Assembly (NCBI RefSeq): GCF_019396325.1
Contig: NZ_JAHKRO010000007.1
Span: forward strand, 1 to 64,000
DNA from: Nonomuraea ceibae
GTDB taxonomy: Bacteria > Actinomycetota > Actinomycetes > Streptosporangiales > Streptosporangiaceae
Direction: 5' to 3'
DNA length: 64,000 nucleotides
A program made the translations under genes and the position numbers. Under the pieces are notes generated by a model that worked only from the letters and a program-made list of their open reading frames with translations, did no database searches and was not told the origin of the DNA. This document shows, one piece after another, positions 1 through 7,661 of this stretch; within the stretch, counting starts at the first letter, position 1, and each line of letters begins with the position of its first letter.

Positions 1-977
1 CCGCGGCGCCGGCCCGGTTCGGGGTGGCGGCGGCGCTGCCGGCGACGACGCTGGCGCGGCGGGCGTTCCGCACGACGCGCGGGCGGGCGCTGCTGGCGGG
101 CATGGCGGCGCACTCGATGCTGGACCTGCGCGCGCCCCTCACCGCCGGCTACGGGCTGACGCTGGCCGTGCTCGCCCATCTGGTGGGCTGGCCGCTGGTG
201 GCGGGCGGTTCGCAGCGGCTGGCCGACGCGTTGGTCGCCCGGCTGCGGGAGCTCGGCGGCGAGGCGGTGGCCGGCCACCGGGTGCGCTCGCTGCGCGAGC
301 TCGACGCGCCGACGGTGGTGCTGGACGTGTCGCCGCGCGAGTTCGCGGCGCTGGCGGAGGAGCCGGGCCGCCACGGCCCGCTGCCCGCCCGCTACCGGGA
401 ACGGCTGCTGCGCTTCCGCCACGGGCCCGGCGCGTTCAAGGTCGACTGGGCGCTCGACGGGCCGGTGCCGTGGCGCGACCCGGCGGTGGCGGGCGCGGGC
501 ACCGTCCACCTGGGCGGCACGCTGGAGGAGATCGCGCTCGGCGAGGCGGAGACGGCCGCCGGCCGCCTCTCGCCGCGCCCGTACGTGCTGCTGGTGCAGC
601 CCTACGCGGCCGACCCCGGCCGGGGCGGGCACACGCTGTGGGCCTACTGCCACGTCCCGAACGGCTCCCGCGCCGACCTGAGCCGGGCGATCGAGGCGCA
701 GATCGAGCGGTACGCGCCCGGCTTCCGCGACCGGGTGCTGGCCCGCCACGTCATGGGGCCGGCCGCGCTGGAGGCCGCCGACCGCAACCTGGTCGGCGGC
801 GACATCGGCGGCGGGCTGGCGAGCCTCGGCCAGTTCGTGCGGCGGCCGGTGTGGTCGCCGGCGCCGTGGCGCACCCCTCTGCCGGGCGTGTTCCTGTGCT
901 CGGCCTCGACGCCGCCGGGGCCGGGCGTGCACGGCATGGGCGGCTGGCAGGCCGCCCGCCTGGCCCTCGGGCGCTAG
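1..977 (+). CDS. FAD-dependent oxidoreductase, phytoene-desaturase-like (5' end outside window)
   Basis: The frame is open from base 3, so this is the C-terminal 320 or so residues of a longer gene; the GTG at 24 is probably internal. The segment resembles the C-terminal half of phytoene dehydrogenase/amine-oxidase-like flavoproteins: a substrate-domain stretch with FKVDWALDGPVPW, a DIGGG segment near position 800, and the closing FAD-contact region around PPGPGVHGMGGWQAAR. The N-terminal dinucleotide-binding GxGxxG is missing because it lies outside the window. It probably oxidises a hydrophobic substrate, but no carotenoid genes are visible nearby, so the substrate is unknown. Its stop codon overlaps the stop of the convergent threonine aldolase gene. 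Confidence 0.75.
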   Translation, partial: AAPARFGVAAALPATTLARRAFRTTRGRALLAGMAAHSMLDLRAPLTAGYGLTLAVLAHLVGWPLVAGGSQRLADALVARLRELGGEAVAGHRVRSLRELDAPTVVLDVSPREFAALAEEPGRHGPLPARYRERLLRFRHGPGAFKVDWALDGPVPWRDPAVAGAGTVHLGGTLEEIALGEAETAAGRLSPRPYVLLVQPYAADPGRGGHTLWAYCHVPNGSRADLSRAIEAQIERYAPGFRDRVLARHVMGPAALEAADRNLVGGDIGGGLASLGQFVRRPVWSPAPWRTPLPGVFLCSASTPPGPGVHGMGGWQAARLALGR

Positions 978-2026
978 CCGGCCGCCAGCTCCTCGGCGAT
1001 CGCCGCGGCGAACGCGTCGACGTCCTCCTCGGTGGTGTCGAACGCGCACATCCAGCGCACCTCGCCGGTCGCCTCGTTCCAGGTGTAGAAGCGGAAGCGC
1101 TTCTGCAGCCGGGCCGTGACGTCCGCGGGCAGCACCGCGAAGACGGCGTTGGCCTCGACGGGCCGGGGCACCTCGACGCCGGGCAGCTCGCGCACGGCCT
1201 CGGCCAGCCGCCTGCCCATGGCGTTGGCCTGCCGGGCGTTGCGCAGCCACAGGTCGCCCGAGAGCAGCGCCTCGAACTGCGCCGACACGAACCGCATCTT
1301 CGACGACAGCTGCATGAACGTCTTGCGCAGGTAGTCGATGCCCGTGGCCGCCTCCGGGTTGAGCACCACGACGGCCTCGCCGTACAGCAGCCCGATCTTC
1401 GTGCCTCCGAAGGAGAGCACGTCGACGCCCGCGTCGGTGGTGAGCGCCCGCAGGGGCACGTCGAGCGCGGCGGCGGCGTTGGTGAGGCGGGAGCCGTCGA
1501 GGTGGACGAGCATGCCGAGCTCGTGCGCGTGGTCGCAGATCGCGGCGATCTCGGCGGGGGTGTAGACGGTGCCCAGCTCGGTGGTGTTGGAGATGGAGAC
1601 GACCTTCGGCTGGGCGCGGTGCACGTCGCCGAAGCCCCACGCCTGGCGGTCGATCAGCTCGGGGGTGAGCTTGCCGTCGGGCGTGGGCACGGTGAGCAGC
1701 TTGATGCCGCCGGTCACCTCGGGGGCGCCGCCCTCGTCGGTGTTGATGTGGGCGGTCTCGGCGCAGACGACCGCCTCCCAGTGCGCGGTCATCGCGCGCA
1801 GGGAGACGACGTTGGCTGCGGTGCCGTTGAACACCGGCCATGCCCGCGCCCCCTCGCCGAAGTGGCGGCGGAAGACGTCCTGGAGCGCCTCGGTGTAGAC
1901 GTCCTCGCCGTAGGCGATCTGGTGGCCGCCGTTGGCCTCGGCGATGGCCTGGAGGATCTCGGGATGGACCCCGGCGTAGTTGTCGCTGGCGAACGCCTTG
2001 AGCCGGGGGTCGTGCCGGGGAGTCAC
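974..2026 (-). CDS. Low-specificity L-threonine aldolase family protein (PLP enzyme)
   Basis: About 350 residues, the normal length for the beta-eliminating lyase/threonine aldolase family, which cleaves L-threonine or allo-threonine to glycine and acetaldehyde with pyridoxal phosphate. The N-terminal SDNYAGVHPEI stretch and the HLDGSRLTNA region are typical. The probable Schiff-base lysine lies in SFGGTKIG. I place the start at the GTG at 2026, because it overlaps the TGA of the upstream SDR gene (GTGA) and homology begins there; the open frame continues upstream but out of frame with the SDR gene. It is the last gene of a three-gene coupled operon, DUF6421-like / SDR / aldolase. Confidence 0.85.
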   Translation of the reverse strand: MTPRHDPRLKAFASDNYAGVHPEILQAIAEANGGHQIAYGEDVYTEALQDVFRRHFGEGARAWPVFNGTAANVVSLRAMTAHWEAVVCAETAHINTDEGGAPEVTGGIKLLTVPTPDGKLTPELIDRQAWGFGDVHRAQPKVVSISNTTELGTVYTPAEIAAICDHAHELGMLVHLDGSRLTNAAAALDVPLRALTTDAGVDVLSFGGTKIGLLYGEAVVVLNPEAATGIDYLRKTFMQLSSKMRFVSAQFEALLSGDLWLRNARQANAMGRRLAEAVRELPGVEVPRPVEANAVFAVLPADVTARLQKRFRFYTWNEATGEVRWMCAFDTTEEDVDAFAAAIAEELAAG

Positions 2027-2652
2027 GTAGTGAGGTCCAATCGGGTGGCGTTGATCTGGTCGGCCGGCTGGTCGTAGAGGCCGCCGATGGCTTCGGCCAG
2101 GTCGCGCACGTCGGTGAAGCCGGGGAACCTCGCCTCCGGCTTGGCGGCCCGCATGGCGTCGTTGACCAGGGCTTTCACGACCAGGATAGTGGCCGCGGAG
2201 CCGGTGCCCCGCAGCGCGTCGGCCAGGGAGAGCGTCCACGCCTCGGCGGCGGCCTTGGCGGCGGCGTAGGCGGCGCCGCCGGCCTCGGGCTTGCCGGCGG
2301 CCTTGGCGGAGACGATCACGAACCGGCCGTTGCCGCTCTTGCGCAGCAGCGGCTCGAAGGCCAGCGACACGTGCTGCAGGGTGCGGATGAGCAGGTCGTG
2401 CAGGGTGTCCCAGTCGGCGAGGTCGGTGCGGTCGAACGAGGGCGAGCCGCGCCAGCCGCCGACGAGGTGGACGACGCCGTCGACGCGGCCGTGCTCGGCG
2501 TCGATCCGCGCGGCCAGCTCCTGGACGGCGGCGCGGTCGAGGAGGTCGACGTCGTCCTTGTCGACGCCGATCACGGTGTGGCCGTGCTTGGTGAAGTGCT
2601 CGGTCACCGCGGCGCCGGTGGGACCGGCCGCGCCCGTCACAAGAATGATCAT
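2023..2652 (-). CDS. Short-chain dehydrogenase/reductase (SDR), NAD(P)-dependent
   Basis: 209 residues with a Rossmann N-terminus (MIILVTGAAGPTG) and a catalytic YAAAK (Tyr-x-x-x-Lys) motif; a Ser of the VSAKAAG strand precedes it. This is slightly shorter than the usual 240-260 residues. Its ATG overlaps the TGA of the upstream DUF6421-like gene (ATGA), and its TGA overlaps the GTG of the aldolase gene, so all three are probably translated from one message. The substrate is unknown. Coupling to a PLP aldolase suggests the two enzymes act on the same beta-hydroxy amino acid or its aldehyde product; that is inference. Confidence 0.85.
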   Translation of the reverse strand: MIILVTGAAGPTGAAVTEHFTKHGHTVIGVDKDDVDLLDRAAVQELAARIDAEHGRVDGVVHLVGGWRGSPSFDRTDLADWDTLHDLLIRTLQHVSLAFEPLLRKSGNGRFVIVSAKAAGKPEAGGAAYAAAKAAAEAWTLSLADALRGTGSAATILVVKALVNDAMRAAKPEARFPGFTDVRDLAEAIGGLYDQPADQINATRLDLTT

Positions 2653-4712
2653 GCCCGGATCCCCTTCGTCGACTCGACCACGTCGGCCAGCTTACGGCGC
2701 AGCGCCTCGTAGAACATGCTGAGGGGGAACTCGTCCGGCAGCACCGCGTCCACCTTGGCCTTCTGCTCCTCGGGCAGCGCGGCGACGCCCTTGGCCCACA
2801 CGGAGGCGGGGTCGGGGGCCACGTAGGCGCTGACCAGCTCGTGCGCGGCCAGCCAGTGGGCCAGCTTGGAGCGGTCGATGCTGTCGCGGTAGAGCTTCTC
2901 CACCTCGCCGCGCAGGTCGGCGACGCCGTCGGCGACGCGCTCCCAGTCGATGGACAGCCGGTTGTCGGTCCACCGCACGATGTCGTTGCGGTGCAGGTAG
3001 GCGAACAGGAGCTGGCCGCCGAGCCCGTCGTAGTTGCGCACCCGCGCCCCGGTGATCGGGAAGCGGAACAGCCGGTCGAACAGGATCGCGTGCTGGACGT
3101 ACCGGGCGTGCGGCACCCCGCGCCGCTCCAGCTCCACGGCCTCGCCGAACGCGGTCAGGTCGCAGCGCAGCTCCTCCAGCGAGTACAGCCAGTACGGCAT
3201 CCGCTGCTTGATCATGAACGGGTCGAACGGCAGGTCGCCGTGGCTGTGCGTGCGGTCGTGCACCAGGTCCCACAGCACGAACGTGTCCTGGGCGAGCTGC
3301 TGCGACTCCAGCAGGCGGGCGGCGTCCGGCGGCAGGTCGAGCTTGAGCGTCTCGGTCGCGGCCTTGGACACGCGGCGGAACCGGGCGGCCTCGCGGTCGG
3401 CGAAGATGCCGCCCCAGGTGAAGCGGGCGGGCGCCTGCCGGACGGCGACGGTCTCGGGGAACAGCACGGCCGAGTGCGTGTCGTAGCCGGAGGTGAAGTC
3501 CTCGAACGCGATCGGCACGAACATCGGGTTGTCGTAGCCGCCCGCCTCCAGCTCGGCCAGCCAGTCCGGCCAGATGGTGCGGATCCAGACGGCTTCCAGG
3601 TTGCGGTCCGGGTTGCCGTTCTGCGTGTACATGGGGAAGACGACGAGGTGCTCCAGGCCGTCCACGCGCTGCGTGTCGGGGTGGAACAGCTCCAGCGAGC
3701 GCAGGAAGTCCGGGACGCCGAGGTCCTGCTCGGACCACTGGGCGAGGTCGTCGCGGACGGCCTGGAGGTAGGCGGCGTCATGCGGGAAGCTCGGGGCGAT
3801 GTCGCCGATCGCGGCGGAGATCTCCGCGACCAGCTCCTTGGCCCGGCCCTTCTCCTCCGGCACCGAGCCGTCCTTGACCTGGAGCGGGCGCAGCTCCTCG
3901 ACGGCGGCCTTGATCCGGGCGAACAGCGCCGCCTTGACCTCGTCGCGCTCCCCCGCCCCGGCGCCGGCGTCGGGCACCCGGGCGGCCCAGGTGACCACGT
4001 TCCCCCACAGCCTGTGGTGGTCGTAGTCGTCGATCGAGTCGTCGCCGAACAGGTCGGAGTCGGCGAACACCACGACCCGGCCGCGCCCGTACGTGAGCGC
4101 GACGGCGAGCGGCGCGCCCGCCGGGTCGGCGTCGGCCGAGGTGGCGAACAGGACGGTGGCCTCGTCCCCGGCGGCGAGCACGCCGGAGCGGTAGAAGCAG
4201 GCCCGCTTCACGCCGGCCAGCAGGCCGTCACCGGTGGCGCGCTCGCCGAGCACCCAGGTGGCCACCTCGCGGTGGGCGTTCCTGGGGTCGCGCACGGTGG
4301 TGTGCCCTACGCTCACGCCGAACCGGGCCAGCAGCTCGGCCAGGTTGTTGCCGTACTTGTCCTGCTCCTCCTCGGCCAGCACGACCAGGCCGCCGCCACC
4401 GGAGATGAACGCCTCGACGGAGTCCAGCTCGTCCGCGGTGAACACCGGGCTGCCCTGGCCGGTGGTGCGCTCCCAGCGCTCGCCGGACGGGTGCGCGATG
4501 ACCAGGACGTCCTGGTCCTGGAGCGTTCCCGCGTCGAGGGCGCCGGCGGTGTGGGCCGTCACCGTGTGGCCCAGGTGGCGCAGCAGCCCGGCGGCGCGCG
4601 CGTAACTGTTGTCGTCGGGGTGGGCGGGGTTGATGGCCTCGGCGACATCACGCCGGATGGTCCACGACTCGCTGTGGGCCTCGTCGAACAGCACTCGGGG
4701 GAACGCTCGCAT
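2649..4712 (-). CDS. DUF6421-like protein with N-terminal glutaminase-amidotransferase-fold region
   Basis: 687 residues without a recognised catalytic function. Residues 1-240 resemble a ThuA/DUF4350-type flavodoxin-like fold (FDEAHSESW near the start, a VLVIAHPSG strand, a GGGGLVVLAEEE turn, then VVVFADSDLFGDDS). The remaining 440 residues carry conserved aromatic- and histidine-rich blocks (FPMYTQNG, HDRTHSHGDLPFDPFMIKQRMPYW) that I associate with DUF6421, which I recall next to an SDR and a threonine aldolase in Streptomyces. The ATG has a good AGGAGAT ribosome-binding site. The HDRTHSHGD block could bind a metal. Family name from memory; function unknown. Confidence 0.6.
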   Translation of the reverse strand: MRAFPRVLFDEAHSESWTIRRDVAEAINPAHPDDNSYARAAGLLRHLGHTVTAHTAGALDAGTLQDQDVLVIAHPSGERWERTTGQGSPVFTADELDSVEAFISGGGGLVVLAEEEQDKYGNNLAELLARFGVSVGHTTVRDPRNAHREVATWVLGERATGDGLLAGVKRACFYRSGVLAAGDEATVLFATSADADPAGAPLAVALTYGRGRVVVFADSDLFGDDSIDDYDHHRLWGNVVTWAARVPDAGAGAGERDEVKAALFARIKAAVEELRPLQVKDGSVPEEKGRAKELVAEISAAIGDIAPSFPHDAAYLQAVRDDLAQWSEQDLGVPDFLRSLELFHPDTQRVDGLEHLVVFPMYTQNGNPDRNLEAVWIRTIWPDWLAELEAGGYDNPMFVPIAFEDFTSGYDTHSAVLFPETVAVRQAPARFTWGGIFADREAARFRRVSKAATETLKLDLPPDAARLLESQQLAQDTFVLWDLVHDRTHSHGDLPFDPFMIKQRMPYWLYSLEELRCDLTAFGEAVELERRGVPHARYVQHAILFDRLFRFPITGARVRNYDGLGGQLLFAYLHRNDIVRWTDNRLSIDWERVADGVADLRGEVEKLYRDSIDRSKLAHWLAAHELVSAYVAPDPASVWAKGVAALPEEQKAKVDAVLPDEFPLSMFYEALRRKLADVVESTKGIRA

Positions 4713-4746
4713 GAAAATCTCCTGTTGCTACCGCCTTATGACGAAA

Positions 4747-4777
4747 AATATACACATACGTCCCCAGTGCCTCGCAA
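4747..4777 (-). promoter_or_regulatory. AT-rich candidate promoter of the DUF6421-SDR-aldolase operon
   Basis: The 85-base gap before the 4712 start contains a distinctly AT-rich patch in otherwise very GC-rich DNA. On the minus strand TTGCGA (4777-4772) lies upstream of a TGTATATT stretch (from about 4754), with about 17 bases to the TGTATA reading. This is compatible with a sigma-70-type promoter, but the match is only suggestive. Confidence 0.35.
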
Positions 4778-4797
4778 AAGCCTTCCGCATGTTGAGA

Positions 4798-5457
4798 TCA
4801 GTTCGCGTCCCCCGGGCGCACCACGCCCGACTCGTAGGCGAACACCACCGCCTGCGCCCGGTCCCGCAGGCCCAGCTTCATCAGCACCCGCGCCACGTGC
4901 GTCTTCACCGTGGCCTCCCCCACGTACAGCTCCCGGGCGATCTCCGCGTTCGTCAGCCCGCGCGCCAGCAGCCGCAGCACCTCCAGCTCGCGCGGCGTCA
5001 GATCCGCCAGCCGCGGCGACGGCACCGGCTCCGCGCGGCCCGCGAACGAGGCGATCACCCGGCTCGTCACCGCCGGATCCAGCAGCGCGTCACCCGCGTG
5101 CACGATGCGGATCGCCTCGATGAGCTGCTCCGGCGGCGACACCTTCAGCAGGAACCCGCTCGTGCCTGCGCGCAGCGCCGCCCACAGGTTCTCGTCCGTG
5201 TCGAACGTCGTCAGCGTGATCACCTTCGGCGGCGACGGCGTGTCCAGCAGCTGCCGGGCGGCGCTCAGGCCGTCCAGGCGCGGCATGGAGATGTCCATCA
5301 GCACGATGTCCGGCCGCGTCCGCCTGGCCACGGCGATCGCGTCACGCCCGTCGGCGGCCTCCCCCACGACCTCCATGCCGGGATCGCTCTCCACGACCAT
5401 GCGCAGCCCGGCCCTGACCATCGCCTGGTCGTCCACGATGACGATTCGAATGCCCAC
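4798..5457 (-). CDS. NarL/FixJ-type response regulator (orphan)
   Basis: 219 residues from the GTG at 5457. An N-terminal receiver domain starts IRIVIVDDQ, with the phosphoacceptor Asp55 in LMDISMPRLDG, and a C-terminal LuxR-type HTH runs about 150-210 (LTPRELEVLRLLARG, then NAEIARELYVGEATVKTH). A longer in-frame extension from 5526 exists but lies outside the family. No histidine kinase gene is adjacent, so its partner must be encoded elsewhere. It would act as a DNA-binding regulator activated by phosphorylation. It sits between the DUF6421 operon and the kinase operon, all on the same strand. Confidence 0.9.
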   Translation of the reverse strand: MGIRIVIVDDQAMVRAGLRMVVESDPGMEVVGEAADGRDAIAVARRTRPDIVLMDISMPRLDGLSAARQLLDTPSPPKVITLTTFDTDENLWAALRAGTSGFLLKVSPPEQLIEAIRIVHAGDALLDPAVTSRVIASFAGRAEPVPSPRLADLTPRELEVLRLLARGLTNAEIARELYVGEATVKTHVARVLMKLGLRDRAQAVVFAYESGVVRPGDAN

Positions 5458-5534
5458 AGCTGTCGAAGGTAGACGCCGGAAGGGCCGTTGAACACCCAGG
5501 TCAAGCCGTACGCAAGTCAGTTCCAAGCCGCTGG

Positions 5535-7661
5535 TCAGGAGACGACCACGCTCTGCCTCACCCGGACCTGCGTGGCGTCGTCACAGCTGTTGCGGGCGCA
5601 GAAGTACAGCATGAGGATCGGCTTGGGGCGGTGGTCGATGACGTAGCCGACGAAGCCCAGCGCGTTGCCGGTGTTGCGGTCGCGCAGCGAGCCGTCGTAG
5701 CGGGTGGCGTCGCGGTTGCCCGCCCGGTCCGGCACCGGGGCGCTCACCTCGATCTCGCCCGGCAGCAGGCCCTCCAGCATCGCCTTCATCTCGTCCCGGC
5801 CCGCCCCGGCCGCCAGCGTGTCCGACACCTGCACGTACACGCCCACGGCGTTCTCCGGGTCGCCCGTGATGACGCCGTTGACGGCCGCCCAGTCGGCGTT
5901 CGCGCCCGAGACGAACATCGCCTCGAACTCCGCCGCCCGCGGCGACGCCAGCGCGAACAGGTCGGCGTGCGTGCGCGCGGTCCACCCCTCCGGGTGCTCG
6001 AACGTCAGCGGCGCCGCGCGGGTGTCCTGGAACCGCACCCACGACTCGCCCCGCTGGCTCACCACCAGCATCACCACCAGGGCCAGCGCCGCCACCACCG
6101 CCACCAGCCCGGCCACCACGATCGGCAACCTCCCACCCCGCCCCCGGGACCCGCCGAGCCCGTACCCGGCCCCTCCCTCGGACCCGTCTGAGCGAGACCC
6201 ACCGGGAGAACCGGCGGAGCCGGGACCGTACCCCGGCTTCCCCTCCATCCCCTCCGGGCGAGGACCGCCGGGGGTGTGGCCAGGGCGCGCGCCCGCACCG
6301 GACGGGCGGGACGAGCCGGGACCGTACCCCGGCCCTCCCTCCGCCCCATCCGGGCCAGGACCGCCGGGAACGTGGCCCAGGCGCGCGCCCGCACCGGACG
6401 GGCGGGACGAGCCGGAGCCGTACCCCGGCCCTCCCTCCGCCCCATCCGGGCCAGGACCGCCGGGAACGTGGCCCAGGCGCGCGCCCTCGCTGTGGGCGCG
6501 TCCCGCATCGCGGGCTGCTCCCTCACCCCAGGGAGGCCCGCCGCCGGGCGCCCCGGACTCCCTCCAGGGCGGGCCACCGCGGGCGGCACCGTCGCCCCGG
6601 GGAGGCCCGCCACCCGGCGCCGCGCCGTCGCCCCGAGGAGGCCCGCCGCCCTGGGGCGTGCCCACCCCCCAGGGCCCGCCACCCGGCGCCACGCCATCGC
6701 CCCAGGAGGGCCCGCCACGCTGCGCCGCACCTTCGCCCCAAGAGGGGCCACCGCCCGGTACGGTGCCCGGAGTCCGGGGAGGGCCGCTGCCGGGGATCGG
6801 GCGGCCTTCGGCGTTGGGGGCGGGGCTGTCGATGGCGGCGCGGAGGGCGTCGACGAAGGCGGTGCAGGACGGGTAGCGCTGCTCGGGCGATTTGGCCAGC
6901 GCCCGGCTCATCACCGCGTCCACGGCGGGAGGCAGGCCCGGCCGGAGCGTCGTCAGCGGGGCGGGCTGCTCGGCCAGGTGCGCCCACAGCAGCGCGATGT
7001 CGTTGTCCCGCTGGAACGGCAGCCGCCCCGACAGCCCCTCGTACACGACGCACGCCAGCGCGTACTGGTCGGCGCTGCCGTCGATGTGCTCCTTGTTGAT
7101 CTGCTCCGGCGACATGTAGCGCGGCGTGCCGATGAACTGGTCGGTCTGCGTCAGCCCGGAGATGGACGTGCGGTGCTTGGTGATGCCGAAGTCGGTCAGA
7201 TAGACGTGCTCCCCCGCGAGCAGGATGTTGGCCGGTTTGACGTCGCGGTGGATGAGGTCGTGCGCGTGGGCGGCGTCGAGGGCGGCGGCCACCTGGGCGA
7301 AGATCCGGTTGGCCCGGCCGAGCGGCAGCGGCCCGCGGTCGTGGATGAGCCGCCGCAGGTCGAGCCCGTCGACGTAGCGCATGGCGATGTAGAGGACGCC
7401 GTCGGCGTCGGCGTTGGCCTCGTAGATGGGGATGATGTTGGGGTGTTCGATGCTGGCGACGGTCCTGGACTCCAGGATGAACCGCTGCCGGAACCGGTCG
7501 TCCACGCTCAGCACCGGGTTGAGGATCTTGAGCGCGACCCGGCGGCTGAGCCGGGGGTCCAGCGCCAGGTAGACGACGGCCATGCCGCCTTTGCCGACGA
7601 TGTCCTCGATGTAGTAGCCGGCCACCTCCTGGCCGATGAGCGCTCTGTCGTTCACGGGCAT
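5535..7661 (-). CDS. PknB-like Ser/Thr protein kinase with Gly/Pro-rich repeat linker and one membrane span
   Basis: 708 residues from the ATG at 7661, which overlaps the TGA of the upstream gene (ATGA). The kinase domain occupies about 15-280: glycine loop GKGGMAVV, catalytic lysine in VALK (45), HRDVKPAN with Asp140, DFG at 157-159 and a GTPRYMSPEQ activation segment. Residues about 290-505 form a low-complexity Gly/Pro linker with tandem repeats. One hydrophobic span (about 511-535) leads to an extracytoplasmic C-terminal domain of about 170 residues with paired cysteines near the end and no PASTA repeats. The layout suggests a receptor kinase sensing through its outer domain and coupled to the degenerate protease-like protein encoded just upstream. 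Confidence 0.9.
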   Translation of the reverse strand: MPVNDRALIGQEVAGYYIEDIVGKGGMAVVYLALDPRLSRRVALKILNPVLSVDDRFRQRFILESRTVASIEHPNIIPIYEANADADGVLYIAMRYVDGLDLRRLIHDRGPLPLGRANRIFAQVAAALDAAHAHDLIHRDVKPANILLAGEHVYLTDFGITKHRTSISGLTQTDQFIGTPRYMSPEQINKEHIDGSADQYALACVVYEGLSGRLPFQRDNDIALLWAHLAEQPAPLTTLRPGLPPAVDAVMSRALAKSPEQRYPSCTAFVDALRAAIDSPAPNAEGRPIPGSGPPRTPGTVPGGGPSWGEGAAQRGGPSWGDGVAPGGGPWGVGTPQGGGPPRGDGAAPGGGPPRGDGAARGGPPWRESGAPGGGPPWGEGAARDAGRAHSEGARLGHVPGGPGPDGAEGGPGYGSGSSRPSGAGARLGHVPGGPGPDGAEGGPGYGPGSSRPSGAGARPGHTPGGPRPEGMEGKPGYGPGSAGSPGGSRSDGSEGGAGYGLGGSRGRGGRLPIVVAGLVAVVAALALVVMLVVSQRGESWVRFQDTRAAPLTFEHPEGWTARTHADLFALASPRAAEFEAMFVSGANADWAAVNGVITGDPENAVGVYVQVSDTLAAGAGRDEMKAMLEGLLPGEIEVSAPVPDRAGNRDATRYDGSLRDRNTGNALGFVGYVIDHRPKPILMLYFCARNSCDDATQVRVRQSVVVS
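6285..6476 (-). repeat. Two 96-bp near-identical tandem repeats in the kinase linker
   Basis: Positions 6285-6380 and 6381-6476 differ at only a few bases and encode the 32-residue unit starting ARLGHVPGGPGPDGAEGG. A third, more diverged copy lies next to them at about 6189-6284. The length is a whole number of codons, so changes in copy number keep the kinase frame and only alter linker length. Confidence 0.85.

Noticed and set aside
6285..6476. CRISPR array.
   Set aside because: Two contiguous 96-bp units without spacers, lying in frame within a kinase gene. No cas genes anywhere in the window.
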